From positions 434,001 through 498,000 of the forward strand of contig CAWKBS010000008.1 of NCBI GenBank assembly GCA_963847985.1: a stretch of 64,000 bases of DNA, read 5' to 3'. Numbering within the stretch: the stretch's first letter is position 1; each line of letters starts with the position of its first letter. Of the stretch, positions 17,728-27,781 are shown piece after piece. Both the position numbers and the translations under genes were made by a program. The notes under the pieces are model-generated. The model was not told where the DNA came from, ran no database searches, and saw only the letters and a list, made by a program, of their open reading frames with translations. The stretch is from JAIBJN01 sp963847985 (GTDB lineage: Bacteria > Actinomycetota > Thermoleophilia > Gaiellales > Gaiellaceae).

Positions 17728-17758
17728 CGTCTCGTTGTGCGCCGGGGCGGCGCCGCGG

Positions 17759-18231
17759 TCAATCCCCGATCTGGAGGAGCGGCGCCAGGCGATCCCAGCG
17801 GTCGAGCTCGCAGCCGTTCGAGCGCTCGAACGCAGCGTCGACCTCCTCGCCGTTCACGACGCCGACCACGGTGGCCTGCTCGGGCCCGCCGAAGATCATC
17901 GTGCAGGCCACGTCTGCCGGGACCGGGTCGAGGGCGGCCGGGTCCGCGGCCAGCGCAGCGCACGCGGCCTCGGCGTCGGGGTGCGTCCCGCCCGGCGGCT
18001 CGCAGGTGAGGGTGGCCTCCACCGACTCGCCGTCGGGGCCCTCCGGCCAGAACGTCACGGTGACCTCGACCGCAGGCCCGGGGCGGGCCTCCGTCGAGTC
18101 GCGCCGCCTTCGTCGCCGCCGGCAGCCGGGGCCCCATCCTCGCTGCCGCCCGTGTCCGAGCCGCAGCCGACCGCGAGCAGCGCGAGAGCCGCGAGCAGGA
18201 CGAGGGCGGAGCGATGGTGGCTAGCCCGCAT
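17759..18231 (-). pseudogene. Subtilisin-inhibitor (SSI) domain lipoprotein, frameshifted
   Basis: The C-terminal 99 residues (17759-18058) match the Streptomyces subtilisin inhibitor fold: LTCEPPGGTHPDAEAACAAL, PADVACTMIFGGPEQATVVG and FERSNGCELDRWDRLAPLL, with the paired cysteines. A lipoprotein signal lies upstream in another frame, starting at the ATG at 18231 (MRASHHRSALVLLAALALLA, then VGCGSD as lipobox), and reads into GGDEGG. One base appears missing near 18100-18103; restoring it joins the signal to DSTEARPGPAVEVTV and the SSI domain. The start overlaps the stop of the preceding lipoprotein gene. The likely role is a membrane-anchored protease inhibitor. Confidence 0.7.
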
Positions 18232-18622
18232 CGACGGTCAGTATTCCATCCGCGACGACGCCGGCGAGCTGGGTCGGCCGGTCCGTCCACATGACGTCGC
18301 CTTCGACCACCAGGCCCTCCACCTGGGCGATGTCGAGCCCGGTGACGAGCAGGGACGCACCGCCGCACTGCGGCGGGAACGACTCGGCGAGCGCCGAGCA
18401 GAGCCGTGTCTGCCCGTCCAGGATCAGGAGGTTTCCGTTGACGAGGAGCGGCTCGGTCGAGTCCGACTCGAGCGCCTCTTCGATCGAGATGCCGGGCCCG
18501 ACCGTCGCGACCGACGTCGTCGCGTCGCCGACGTCGCCCGCGTCGTCGCCGTCCTCGCTCCCGCAGCCGGCGAGCGCCGCGGCGGTGAAGAGCGCTGCCA
18601 GGATCACGATGGCCGGCTTCAT
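18221..18622 (-). CDS. Small lipoprotein (133 aa)
   Basis: Lipoprotein of 133 residues with signal and lipobox MKPAIVILAALFTAAALAGC, followed by an acidic Gly/Asp-rich spacer. The rest contains LLVNGNLLILDGQTRLCSAL and ESFPPQCGGASLLVTGLD, with two cysteines that could pair. No family recognised. Its stop codon overlaps the start of the SSI-type lipoprotein, so both are expressed together at the cell surface. Confidence 0.7.
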   Translation of the reverse strand: MKPAIVILAALFTAAALAGCGSEDGDDAGDVGDATTSVATVGPGISIEEALESDSTEPLLVNGNLLILDGQTRLCSALAESFPPQCGGASLLVTGLDIAQVEGLVVEGDVMWTDRPTQLAGVVADGILTVDAG

Positions 18623-18663
18623 GTCCAGTCAGACCCGGGCTTCGCCGGGAAGGTTCCCAAACC

Positions 18664-19035
18664 CTACGAGAGCGGGAGGCTGTCCACCGACTCGTCCGCG
18701 ATCGTCCACGCGGCCAGCTCGCGGCTCCGGAGCGAGAGGATGACGTAGGGCTTCCCCTCCCAGAGACCGATCGCCTCGACGTCGGTGCGCGAGGGCCGCG
18801 GCGGGCTCGACGGGTGCGAATGGAAGACCGCCAGCTCGTAGCCGTCGTCTTCCAGGAACCAGACCTCGGGGTCGATCTCGAGCTCGAATCGGTAGGGGCT
18901 GGCCGCCCGGTTCCTCCCGGGGAAGAAGCGCTCGGCCACGCCGTCGCGGAGCGCGATCAGGCCGCAGGCCTCGTTCGGGAGCTCCGCCTCGGCGTGCTCG
19001 ACGAGCGCCGAGCGCACCTCGGCGGGGATCACCAC
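18664..19035 (-). CDS. mec: JAMM metallopeptidase, CysO-cysteine peptidase type (Mec)
   Basis: Zn-dependent JAB1/MPN/Mov34 peptidase of 123 residues. The JAMM motif is complete: the catalytic glutamate in LPNEACGLIAL, then HSHPSSPPRPSRTD giving His-x-His and the distal Asp. In M. tuberculosis, Mec releases cysteine from the CysO-cysteine adduct (established knowledge). Its gene overlaps the 3' end of the CysO-CysM gene by 7 bp, so it is the last gene of the moeZ-cysO/cysM-mec operon. Because the carrier and synthase are fused here, it may also cleave after the carrier's Gly-Gly (inference). Confidence 0.88.
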   Translation of the reverse strand: MVIPAEVRSALVEHAEAELPNEACGLIALRDGVAERFFPGRNRAASPYRFELEIDPEVWFLEDDGYELAVFHSHPSSPPRPSRTDVEAIGLWEGKPYVILSLRSRELAAWTIADESVDSLPLS

Positions 19036-20236
19036 CAGAGGCGGTCTTCCATGGCCGCGCCGACCGCGTCCGGCGGCTGCGTCCAGAAGTCGGCCGAGAG
19101 GTACTTCCAGCCGCCGTCGGCGAGGATCGCGACGACGACGCCCTCCTCCAGGTCCTCGGCGATGCGGCGGGCGACGTGGATCACCGCGCCGGAGGAGACG
19201 CCGGCGAAGATCGCCTCGCGCTCGAGCAGCAGGCGCAGGCCCTCGACGGACTCCTCGTTGGTCACGAGCAGCTTCCGGTCGAGCTTGGTGACGTCGAGGA
19301 TCGGCGGGACGTAGCCGTCCGCCAGCGAGCGCAGGCCGTAGACGAGGTCGCCCTGAAGCGGCTCCGCCGCGGCGACGATCAGCTCGGGGAAGGATTCCCG
19401 CAGGCGGTCCCCGGCGCCCATGAGGGTGCCGCCGGTACCGAGACCGGCGACGAGGGCGTCGACATGGGGGAGGGCATCCGCTATCTCGGCGCCCGTACCC
19501 TCGTAGTGGGCCCGGGGATTGGCCTCGTTGCCGTACTGGAAGGGCATGAACCAGCGCGGGTCGCGCTCCGCCATCCTGAGAGCGAGCCGCACCGCGCCGT
19601 TCGAGCCCTCCGAGGCCGGGGAAAAGACGAGCCGAGCGCCGTAGAGCTCGAGGAGCTTGACGCGCTCGGGCGTGGCGTTCTCGGGGAGGACGCAGGTCAG
19701 GGGATAGCCCTTGAGCCTGGCGACCAGGGCGAGGGAGATGCCGGTGTTGCCGCTGGTCGGCTCGAGCAGCTCCCGGCCCGGCTCGAGCTCGCCGGTCGCC
19801 TCGGCGGCTTCGATCATCGTCCTGGCGACGCGGTCCTTGATCGAGCCGGTCGGGTTCTGGCCCTCGAGCTTCGCGTAGAGCTTGACGCCGGGGTGCGGCG
19901 CGAGCCGGGGCAGCTCGACGAGCGGCGTCGAGCCGATCGTCTCCAGGAGCGACGGCGTCAGCGTGCGCTCGCCGCCTGCCATCGCCGGCAGCAGGATCAC
20001 CGTCGAGCCCGAGCTCACCTCCGTGTCGAGCCCGTCGAGCGTTCGCACGTCCTCGCTGTCGAGGTAGACGTTGACGAACGGCGCGATTCCGTCGCCGCCG
20101 TCCAGCACCTGCCGCCCGAGCCCGGGGAAGCGCTCGGCGAGGTCGGCGAGCACCTCCCGCATGGTCGAGCCGGTGGCTTCGACCTCGCGGGCGCCGCCGA
20201 CCTCGGAGCGCAACGTGGGCGGGATGCGAACCTTGA

Positions 20237-20240
<4 letters not shown>
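19029..20240 (-). CDS. cysM: Sulfur carrier CysO fused in frame to cysteine synthase CysM
   Basis: One open frame of 403 residues encodes two proteins normally separate. Residues 1-89 are a ThiS/MoaD-type carrier (VIKVRIPPTLRSEVGGARE, PFVNVYLDSEDVRTLDG, ending VILLPAMAGG, the hallmark C-terminal diglycine). From ERTLTPSLLETIGSTPLVEL onward it is a PLP-dependent CysM: EGQNPTGSIKDRVA (PLP lysine), EPTSGNTGISLAL, VAGLGTGGTLMG, and the CysM-like tail DGGWKYLSADF...EDRLWW. O-phosphoserine is the expected acceptor and CysO thiocarboxylate the sulfur donor. The GTG start overlaps the moeZ stop (GTGA). A free diglycine terminus is needed for activation, so the fusion would need processing, or a stop codon was lost through an indel near 19970-19980. 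Confidence 0.85.
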
Positions 20241-21417
<1,177 letters not shown>

Positions 21418-21427
21418 TGCTTCAGGA

Positions 21428-21433
21428 AGTATA
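21428..21433 (-). promoter_or_regulatory. -10 box of the moeZ-cysO/cysM-mec operon
   Basis: TATACT on the minus strand, 10 bases upstream of the ATG at 21417. It is the only good box before the operon and implies a leaderless or nearly leaderless transcript. Confidence 0.5.
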
Positions 21434-21469
21434 GCTACCTGCCGTCGGCGCCTGGCAAGTCTCGGAAGC

Positions 21470-21475
21470 TAGGCT
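21470..21475 (+). promoter_or_regulatory. -10 box of the TPR-protein gene (leaderless)
   Basis: TAGGCT, 6 bases before the GTG at 21482. It is divergent from and only about 37 bp away from the moeZ -10 box. Confidence 0.42.
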
Positions 21476-21481
21476 CGCCGC

Positions 21482-22459
21482 GTGTCTCCGCGCCGCGCAC
21501 GCGCCCTCGTCGGCCTGGCGGCGGCCGGCGCTGCCGCGCTGGTCGTCGGCGCCGCCGTGCTCCAGGGCGGGGACGAGAGCACACCGGCGGCGGCCACCGA
21601 GGCCGAACGCCCGCCGCCTCCCCTCGAGCTCGGGCTCGCGGTGCGCACCGACGCCGAGGCCGAGGCGCTCAGGGAGGCCGAGGAGCTGGTCGACGAGGGC
21701 GACCGGGCCGACGGGCTCGCCCGCTTCGAGGAGATCCTCGCGGCGAGCCCGGAGTCGGTCGAAGCTGCCGTCGGCGCGGCGATCGCGGCCTGGCCCGACG
21801 GGACCGTCGAGCGGCTGGACGCGCTCGCCGCCGAGCAGCCGACGAGCGGGGTCGTCAAGCTTCACCTCGGCCTGGCGCTCCTGGCGTCCGGAGACGAGGA
21901 GGGAGCGCGCGCCTCCTGGCAGGCGGTCGGGGAGGTCGACCCCGACACCCCCGCGGCGCTGCGCGCGGAAGACCTGCTCAACCCGCAGTTTGCGCCGGGG
22001 CGCCCGCCGTTCGTGGCCCCGCTCGCAGCCCCGCCGGGGCTCGAGGAGCTCTCACCTGAGGAGCAACTTGCCGAGCTCGGGCGCCTGGCCGAGGAGGGAG
22101 GCGTCGACGAGCGCCTCGTCTACGGGATCGCGCTCCAGCGCGTGGGCCGGCCCGTCTCGGCGCAGGAGGCGTTCTCCTCCGCGGCCGAGGCCGATCCGGC
22201 GAGCGTCGACGCCAAGGTCGCCGATGCCCTGGGGCGCTTCGACAAGGACGACCCGTCGCAGGCGTTCTCCCGGCTCGGGCCGCTGGCCGGCGCCGACGAG
22301 ACCGGTGTCGTGCGCTACCATCTCGGCCTCGCGCTCTCCTGGATCGGGCAGGTCGAGGAGGCGGAACGGCAGCTCCGCCTGGCCCGTGAGGCCGACCCGG
22401 ACGGGTTCTACGGGAGGGAAGCGGAACGCCTGCTGGACCGTCTTGAGAGCGTCGACTAG
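21482..22459 (+). CDS. Membrane-anchored TPR-repeat protein
   Basis: Protein of 325 residues with one N-terminal membrane segment (ARALVGLAAAGAAALVVGAA) preceded by basic residues, so the bulk is probably outside the membrane. It then has helical repeats of tetratricopeptide type: AEELVDEGDRADGLARFEEI, KLHLGLALLASGDEEGARAS, YGIALQRVGRPVSAQEAFSS and YHLGLALSWIGQVEEAERQL. It likely acts as a scaffold in envelope complexes; no partner is evident. It lies just upstream of the sigma-factor gene, separated by about 160 bp with its own promoter. Confidence 0.78.
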   Translation: MSPRRARALVGLAAAGAAALVVGAAVLQGGDESTPAAATEAERPPPPLELGLAVRTDAEAEALREAEELVDEGDRADGLARFEEILAASPESVEAAVGAAIAAWPDGTVERLDALAAEQPTSGVVKLHLGLALLASGDEEGARASWQAVGEVDPDTPAALRAEDLLNPQFAPGRPPFVAPLAAPPGLEELSPEEQLAELGRLAEEGGVDERLVYGIALQRVGRPVSAQEAFSSAAEADPASVDAKVADALGRFDKDDPSQAFSRLGPLAGADETGVVRYHLGLALSWIGQVEEAERQLRLAREADPDGFYGREAERLLDRLESVD

Positions 22460-22617
22460 CGAGAGTCCCCCAAAAGGGGCATGCCGGACGTCCGGTCGCC
22501 GTGCAAGAGTCGCGGCGCTCGTGAAGGAGATTTGCGGCAAAGCGGCTGTTGACAAGTCGTCCGTCCCGGCTACGTTGAGGAGACGGGGTAGGGGATTTCG
22601 AGGAGAGGGAGGGGAGC
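22460..22617 (+). promoter_or_regulatory. Promoter and 5' leader of the principal sigma factor gene
   Basis: A consensus-like promoter lies at 22549-22576: TTGACA (22549-22554), a 16-base spacer and TACGTT (22571-22576). A 35-40 base leader with a GGGAGGGGAGC ribosome-binding site follows. It is one of the few clearly leadered promoters in the window. A weak CCCC-N5-GGGG hairpin at about 22465-22478 may end the upstream TPR transcript. Confidence 0.65.
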
Positions 22618-23661
22618 TTGGTGGGCGTCATCCTCGATCATGAGGACGCCAGGGCACTCGTGCGCCAAGGGCAGGAGGCGGGCTTTCTCACGCACGAGGA
22701 AATCGCGCTGGCCCTCGGCGACGAGTTCGAGCCTCTTCAGCTCGACGAGTTCTACACGGCGCTCGAGGAGCTCCACATCGAGGTCGTCGACGACACCGAC
22801 GTGGCCGAGCTGGACCTCGAGCCCGAGGCGCGGGACGTGTCCACGGACGCGCTCCAGCTCTTCCTCAAGGACATCGGGAAGGTGCCGCTCCTCACGGCCG
22901 CGCAGGAGGTCGAGCTCGCCAAGCGCATCGAGCGCGGCGACCACTCGGCCAAGCAGAAGATGGTCGAGTCGAACCTCAGGCTCGTCGTCTCGATCGCGAA
23001 GAACTACCGCAACCAGGGCCTGCCCTTCCTCGACCTGATCCAGGAAGGGACGATCGGGCTCGTCCGCGCTGCGGAGAAGTTCGACTACCGCAAGGGCTTC
23101 AAGTTCTCCACGTACGCGACCTGGTGGATCCGCCAGGCGGTCGCCCGCGCGCTGGCCGACAAGGCGCGCACGATCCGCATGCCGGTGCACGTCGTCGAGA
23201 AGCTGAACAAGATCGGGCGCATCGAGCGGAAGCTCCTCAGCGAGCTCGGGCGCGAGCCGTCGATCGACGAGGTCGCCCGCGAGCTCGAGCTCGACCCGGT
23301 CGAGGTCGAGCACATCAAGCGAAGCGCGCAGGCTCCCATCTCGCTGGAGAAGCCCGTCGGCGACGAGGAGGAGTCCGAGTTCGGCCACTTCCTCGCCGAC
23401 GAGACGGCCCCGGCCCCCGACGAGGCGGCCGAGACCCAGCTCCGCAAGGAAACGCTCACGCGCGTCCTCCAGAGCCTCTCGCTACGCGAGCGCCGCGTCC
23501 TCGAGATGCGCTACGGCCTCGACGGCCAGCATCCGCGGACGCTCGACGAGGTCGGCCGCACGTTCAACGTCACGCGCGAGCGCGTCCGCCAGATCGAGAA
23601 CCAGTGCCTGAAGAAGCTGCAGGCACTGGCCGACACGCAGAAGCTCCGCGACGTCGCGTAG
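22618..23661 (+). CDS. rpoD: RNA polymerase principal-type sigma factor (RpoD/SigA)
   Basis: Group 1/2 sigma-70 factor of 347 residues. Region 1.2 (ALQLFLKDIGKVPLLTAAQE), region 2 (VESNLRLVVSIAKNYRNQGL and FDYRKGFKFSTYATWWIRQA), region 3 and region 4 (LDEVGRTFNVTRERVRQIEN) are all present. A short acidic N-terminus replaces the long region 1.1, giving the compact SigA form seen in some actinobacteria. Region 2.4 and 4.2 residues support TTGACA/TANNNT recognition, consistent with the promoters seen here. Start TTG at 22618 (or GTG at 22621) behind GGGAGGGG. Confidence 0.93.
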   Translation: MVGVILDHEDARALVRQGQEAGFLTHEEIALALGDEFEPLQLDEFYTALEELHIEVVDDTDVAELDLEPEARDVSTDALQLFLKDIGKVPLLTAAQEVELAKRIERGDHSAKQKMVESNLRLVVSIAKNYRNQGLPFLDLIQEGTIGLVRAAEKFDYRKGFKFSTYATWWIRQAVARALADKARTIRMPVHVVEKLNKIGRIERKLLSELGREPSIDEVARELELDPVEVEHIKRSAQAPISLEKPVGDEEESEFGHFLADETAPAPDEAAETQLRKETLTRVLQSLSLRERRVLEMRYGLDGQHPRTLDEVGRTFNVTRERVRQIENQCLKKLQALADTQKLRDVA

Positions 23662-23676
23662 CCGGGCAGCCGCCCG

Positions 23677-24480
23677 TCAACGGCTGATGGGGCCGAGGAA
23701 CCCCTCAAGCGTCTCGCGCCAGCTGAGCGGCTGCTCGAGGTGAGGGTCGTGCCCGGCGCCTTCGACCTCGACGACCCGAGCGGCGGGAAGCGCAGCGACC
23801 ATGCGTTGTGTCTCGTCCCGGAGCGCGCCGCGCTCCCCTCGGACGACAAGCACTGGGCAGCGGATCCGAGACCAGTCGTCCCACCAGCCCTGTCCGCTCG
23901 CCTGCGACAGCGCTGCAAGGAGCACCTCCTCTTCGAAGCTGGGCCACAGCCCGTCGTCGCGCTCCTCGAGGCCGCCGGCCCACGCACGCGACCACAAGGT
24001 GTCGCCGCCGAAGTAGGCCAGAGCATCGTCGCGGGAGGCGAACGGCACGGGCCAGGACTCAAGCCAGCTGCGTACGGTTTCCAGCGCCCTCGGGTCTGCG
24101 GCCGGGCTCGCTTCGAGGATCACGAGGGCTAGGACGAGCTCCGGCCGCCTGGCCGCGAGCAGGAGAGCGATCAAGCCGCCGAACGACTGCCCCACAACCA
24201 CGGCGGGAGCCAGATCCAGCTGCTCGATCCATAGCTCGACGTCGGCGACGAACGCGTCCGGCGAGACGCTCGCCGGTGCGCGCTCGCTTCGTCCGTGACC
24301 TCGCTGCTCGACCGCCACGACCCTGAAGGTCTCCGACAGCCACGATGCAGTCTCGTGCCACTCGCCGGCATACCCGGCGAGGCCGTGCAGCAGTACAACG
24401 GCCTGGCCGCGACCATCGTGATCCAGGCAGCACAGCCGAGTCCCCTCGCGCGCCTCGACGTGCCAGCGCTCGCCCGCCAC
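23677..24480 (-). CDS. Alpha/beta hydrolase
   Basis: Hydrolase of 267 residues. The oxyanion HGLAGYAGEW motif is followed by VEQRGHGRSERAPASV, the nucleophile elbow GQSFGG (Ser) and the C-terminal GAGHDPHLEQP histidine; the acid is probably the Asp or Glu before RGERGALRD. Ester, epoxide or haloalkane activity cannot be separated from the sequence. The GTG start has a -10 box at the correct leaderless distance. It converges on the sigma-factor gene. Confidence 0.82.
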   Translation of the reverse strand: MAGERWHVEAREGTRLCCLDHDGRGQAVVLLHGLAGYAGEWHETASWLSETFRVVAVEQRGHGRSERAPASVSPDAFVADVELWIEQLDLAPAVVVGQSFGGLIALLLAARRPELVLALVILEASPAADPRALETVRSWLESWPVPFASRDDALAYFGGDTLWSRAWAGGLEERDDGLWPSFEEEVLLAALSQASGQGWWDDWSRIRCPVLVVRGERGALRDETQRMVAALPAARVVEVEGAGHDPHLEQPLSWRETLEGFLGPISR

Positions 24481-24486
24481 GGAGAG

Positions 24487-24492
24487 AGGGTA
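24487..24492 (-). promoter_or_regulatory. -10 box of the alpha/beta hydrolase gene (leaderless)
   Basis: TACCCT on the minus strand, 6 bases before the GTG at 24480. Confidence 0.42.
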
Positions 24493-24520
24493 CTCCTACT
24501 GTCTCAGAACGAGCGGGCCG

Positions 24521-24526
24521 TAGACT
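24521..24526 (+). promoter_or_regulatory. -10 box of the M20 peptidase gene (leaderless)
   Basis: TAGACT, 7 bases before the ATG at 24534. It is divergent from the hydrolase -10 box about 30 bp away. Confidence 0.42.
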
Positions 24527-24533
24527 CCGCGCG

Positions 24534-25861
24534 ATGACCGACCGGCCCGATCCTGCCTGGCTCGCCGAGCTCTTCGAATGGCTGCGCATCCCCAGCGTCT
24601 CCGCCGACCCGGCGCACGCCGGGGACGTGCGGCGCTCCGGGCGAGTGGGTCTGCGAGTTCGTGCGCGGAGCCGGGGGCGAGGCAGGTCTGGTCGAGACGG
24701 AGACCCATCCGCTCGCGGTCGGAGAGATCCGCGCCTCCGACGGGCGCCGCGGACGCGCCGACCGTCCTTCTCTACGGCCATTTCGACGTCCAGCCGCCCG
24801 CGCCGCTCGACCTCTGGGAGTCCGACCCGTTCGAGCCGGAGATCCGCGACGGCTGGCTCTACTGCCGCGGCGCGGTCGACGACAAGGGCAACTCCTACCT
24901 CCTGCTCAAGGCCGCGCGCTTGCTGGCCGAGGAGGGCGCGCTGCCGGTGAACGTCAGGATCGCGTTCGATGGCGAGGAGGAGATCGGCGGGCATTCGATC
25001 GTGGACTTCCTCGCCGCAGACGACCGTGGGGCCGACGCGTGCCTCATCTTCGACAGTGGCATGCCCCGGGAGGGCGTGCCGGCGTTCGACCTGGGCGTGC
25101 GCGGCCTCGTCTACTTCCACGTGCGCCTGCGCACCGGCGAGCGCGACCTCCACTCCGGGATGTTCGGAGGGGCCGCGCTGAACGCCGTGCACGCGCTCAT
25201 GCAGGCGCTCGAGGCGGTCGTGGCGATGCCGGAAGAGCTGCGTGCCGGCGTCGTCGCTCCGACCGAGGAGGAGCTGCGCTCCTGGCAGGAGCTCGATCCG
25301 GGCGCGGAGATGCTCGCGGACGCCGGCGGGCGACCCCAGGACGAGGGCGCGGAGACCGATTTCTACGCGCGCACGTTCGCCGGGCCGGCGGTGGACGTCA
25401 ACGGCCTCCAGGGCGGCGAGCCGATCCTGCAGAAGACCGTGCTGCCGGTCCTCGCCGAGGCGAACGTCTCCATCCGGCTGGCGCCCGGGCAAAAGGTCGA
25501 GGAGATCGCCGCCGCCTTCACACGCATCCTCCACGACGCCGCGCCGACCGGCGCCGAGCTCGACGTCGAGCTGCTGTCGTCCTCGCCGGCCGGGCTGATC
25601 CCGCCGGACTCGCCGGCGGTACGCCTCGCGCAGGACGCCTTCGAGCGCGCCGTCGGCCGCCGGCCTCTGCTGCTGCGAACCGGCGGCACGATCCCGCTCG
25701 TTCCGGCGCTCGCCGACCGGAACATCCCCACGATCCTGTCCGGCTTCGCGCTTCCCGGCGCCAACGTCCACTCGCCGAACGAGCGCCTGCTCGCCAGCCA
25801 GGTCCCGCTCGGAGTGGCGGCGGCCCGCGAGACGCTCGTCGCGCTCGGCGATCTCCACTGA
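24534..25861 (+). pseudogene. M20-family dipeptidase, two frameshifts near the 5' end
   Basis: Zn-dependent M20 dipeptidase of the 450-residue type. The N-terminus MTDRPDPAWLAELFEWLRIP and the body VLLYGHFDVQPPAPLDLW, CRGAVDDKGNSYLLL, FDGEEEIGGHSIVDFL and LRTGERDLHSGMFGGAALNA are canonical. Two extra bases interrupt it. One lies in the G-run at 24639-24641, after VRRSG, before EWVCEFVRGAGGEAGLVET. The other lies in the G-run at 24742-24744, after EIRASDG, before ADAPTVLLYGHFD. Each is a GG-to-GGG change, so two homopolymer sequencing errors are likely; the gene would otherwise be functional. The last base of its stop codon is two bases before the proline dehydrogenase start. Confidence 0.8.
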
Positions 25862-25863
25862 CA

Positions 25864-26802
25864 GTGGCGGTCGGCCAGGCGGTCAACGGCGCGCTTCGCA
25901 AGGCGATCCTGGCCTCGTCCTCGAGCTCCCACGTCCGCGGCTTCGCCGACCGGCACGGGCTCCGGCTCGGGGCGTCGCGCTTCGTCGCCGGCCAGGATCT
26001 CGATTCCTGTGTCGCCGTCCTGCGCCGTCTGAACGAGCGCGGGCTCCACACGAACACGACCCTCCTCGGCGAGGACGTCCTCGACGCAGCCGAGGCGCGC
26101 GCGGTCGCCGACGAGTACCTGGCCATCCTCGCGCGCCTGCACGACGAGGAGCTGCGGTGCAACCTCGCGCTCAAGCTGACGCACCTCGGCCTCGACATCG
26201 ACGAGGAGCTCGCCTTCGAGAACCTCGAGCGCGTCGTCGCCCACGCCGGCGAGCTCGGCAACTTCGTCCGGATCGACATGGAGTACTCGGCGCTCGTCGA
26301 CCCGACGCTGCGTCTCTACCGCCGCCTGCGCGAAGCGGGCCACGACAACGTCGGCACCGTGCTGCAGTCCTACCTCTACCGCACGTCCGACGACCTCGAG
26401 AGCCTGCTGCCGCTCGCGCCGAACCTGCGGCTGGTGAAGGGCGCCTACCTCGAGCCCGAGTCGGTCGCCTACCCGAGCAAGGCCGACGTCGACGGGGCCT
26501 ACCGGCGTCTGGTCGAGCGCTCGCTCGCCGCCGGCGGCTACACGGCGATCGCCACGCACGACGAGCGGATGATCGAGGGCGCGCTCGCCTTCGCCGAGCG
26601 CGAGGGCATCGGCCGCGACCGCTTCGAGCTGCAGATGCTCTTCGGCGTCCGTCCGCAGCTCCAGCTCGACCTCGTCGCCCGCGGCTACAAGGTGCTGGTG
26701 GCGACCCCGTTCGGCCCCGAGTGGTTCCCGTTCTTCACGCGCCGCCTGGCCGAGCGGCCCGCGAACCTGCTCTTCGTCGCCCGGAACCTGGTCAGGCGCT
26801 AG
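25864..26802 (+). CDS. Proline dehydrogenase
   Basis: FAD-dependent proline dehydrogenase (312 residues) that oxidises proline to pyrroline-5-carboxylate. Family motifs are present: LALKLTHLGLDIDEELA, IDMEYSALVDPTLRLYRRL, LRLVKGAYLEPESVAYPSK, YTAIATHDERMIEGAL, ELQMLFGVRPQ and FGPEWFPFFTRRLAERPANL. These include the substrate-binding R-R pair. It is a stand-alone monofunctional enzyme as in most Gram-positives; no P5C dehydrogenase is in this window. The GTG start lies 2 bases after the M20 stop, so both are probably cotranscribed (peptide then proline use). Confidence 0.92.
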   Translation: MAVGQAVNGALRKAILASSSSSHVRGFADRHGLRLGASRFVAGQDLDSCVAVLRRLNERGLHTNTTLLGEDVLDAAEARAVADEYLAILARLHDEELRCNLALKLTHLGLDIDEELAFENLERVVAHAGELGNFVRIDMEYSALVDPTLRLYRRLREAGHDNVGTVLQSYLYRTSDDLESLLPLAPNLRLVKGAYLEPESVAYPSKADVDGAYRRLVERSLAAGGYTAIATHDERMIEGALAFAEREGIGRDRFELQMLFGVRPQLQLDLVARGYKVLVATPFGPEWFPFFTRRLAERPANLLFVARNLVRR

Positions 26803-27379
26803 AGAGCGGGCGCCGGCGGCGCAGGATGACGACGGCGATGCCGAGCGCCAGGAGCGCAGCGAGACCGATCACGATCCAGGCCGGCGCGCCCGAGCTCTCC
26901 GACTCGGCCCGCGGCGGCGCGGCCGGCGTGGCCGGCGCGGTCGGCCCGGGGTCCGTGGAGGGGACCAGCACCTCGCTCCCGACCTCGGGGAACGGGCTGT
27001 TGGCGATGGGGAACGCAAGCGGCGCCGGCTCGCCGTCGGCCCAGCCCATGAGCGCGATCTGGAGGCCGCCGATCCCGCCGTCCGGAACGAGGGCGGTGGC
27101 CGTGTACCTGCCGCTCGAGCCTCCCTCGGCGTAGCCGGTCGTCGGCTCTCCGCCGGCTGCGCTCACGAGCGTGACGTAGACGCCCTGCGCCCCGAACGGC
27201 TGCTCCGTCCCATCCTCGTCCACCGAGACCAACGTCCAGGCGAGAGCGACCTCCTCCCCGGGGGCCGCGTCGAGCGCGAGGGGCTCCTCGAGCGTCGCGA
27301 CGACGCCTTCCTTCGCCCAGGCCGGCGCGGCCACGACGGCCGCTGCGATCGCGAGTGCGAGAAAAACGCGCACGGTCAT
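26792..27379 (-). CDS. Secreted, C-terminally membrane-anchored hypothetical protein
   Basis: A 195-residue protein with an N-terminal signal peptide (MTVRVFLALAIAAAVVAAPA, then WAKEG) and an Ig-like beta-rich body (LALDAAPGEEVALAWTLVSV, GVYVTLVSAAGGEPTTGY, GRYTATALVPDGGIGGLQIA). A Pro/Ala/Thr-rich linker and a C-terminal transmembrane helix (WIVIGLAALLALGIAVVILR) end in basic residues. This is the layout of an extracellular domain tethered to the membrane. Family unknown. Its end overlaps the end of the proline dehydrogenase gene by 11 bp. Confidence 0.72.
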   Translation of the reverse strand: MTVRVFLALAIAAAVVAAPAWAKEGVVATLEEPLALDAAPGEEVALAWTLVSVDEDGTEQPFGAQGVYVTLVSAAGGEPTTGYAEGGSSGRYTATALVPDGGIGGLQIALMGWADGEPAPLAFPIANSPFPEVGSEVLVPSTDPGPTAPATPAAPPRAESESSGAPAWIVIGLAALLALGIAVVILRRRRPLSSA

Positions 27380-27412
27380 CTCAGGGTACGCCCGAGCGGG
27401 CGCTTGGGTTCC

Positions 27413-27781
27413 CTACGCGGCCGGGACGGCGCGCTTGCCGCCGTGGGCGTGCGTGTGCGTCTCGTCGTCGACGAGCCAGGCATGCCCGAAGCGGCTCATC
27501 TCGTCGATGATCGGGAGGAGCGCCGTGCCCTTCTCGGTCAGCTCGTACTCGGCCCGGCGCGCGCTCGCGTGCTTCTCGATGATGCCGTCGTGCTCGAGCA
27601 CCCGCAGCCGCTCCGAGAGCGTTCGCGGGCTGATGCCCGGGCAGGAGCGCTCCAGCTCCGAGAACCGGCGCGGGCCTTCCGAGAGGTCGTGGACGATGAT
27701 CGCCGTCCACTTCGAGCCGATGATGTCGGCCGTACACGCGACCGCGCACTCCTCGTCGTGGACGGGCTTCATCGTGCGCAT
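27413..27781 (-). CDS. HxlR-family winged-helix transcriptional regulator
   Basis: A 122-residue MarR-like regulator of the HxlR group. Conserved features are the N-terminal Cys-containing ECAVACTADIIGSKWTAIIV, FSELERSCPGISPRTLSERL (recognition helix) and EYELTEKGTALLPIIDEMSR. The C-terminus is His-rich (ETHTHAHGG), which could bind metal. The start at 27781 is preferred over the internal Met at 27772 because TACAAT is exactly 6 bases upstream. A perfect 14-bp palindrome covers the start codon, suggesting autoregulation. Confidence 0.88.
   Translation of the reverse strand: MRTMKPVHDEECAVACTADIIGSKWTAIIVHDLSEGPRRFSELERSCPGISPRTLSERLRVLEHDGIIEKHASARRAEYELTEKGTALLPIIDEMSRFGHAWLVDDETHTHAHGGKRAVPAA

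Noticed and set aside
24059..25858. 599-codon minus-strand open frame
   Set aside because: Antisense of the M20 peptidase gene, no recognisable domain.
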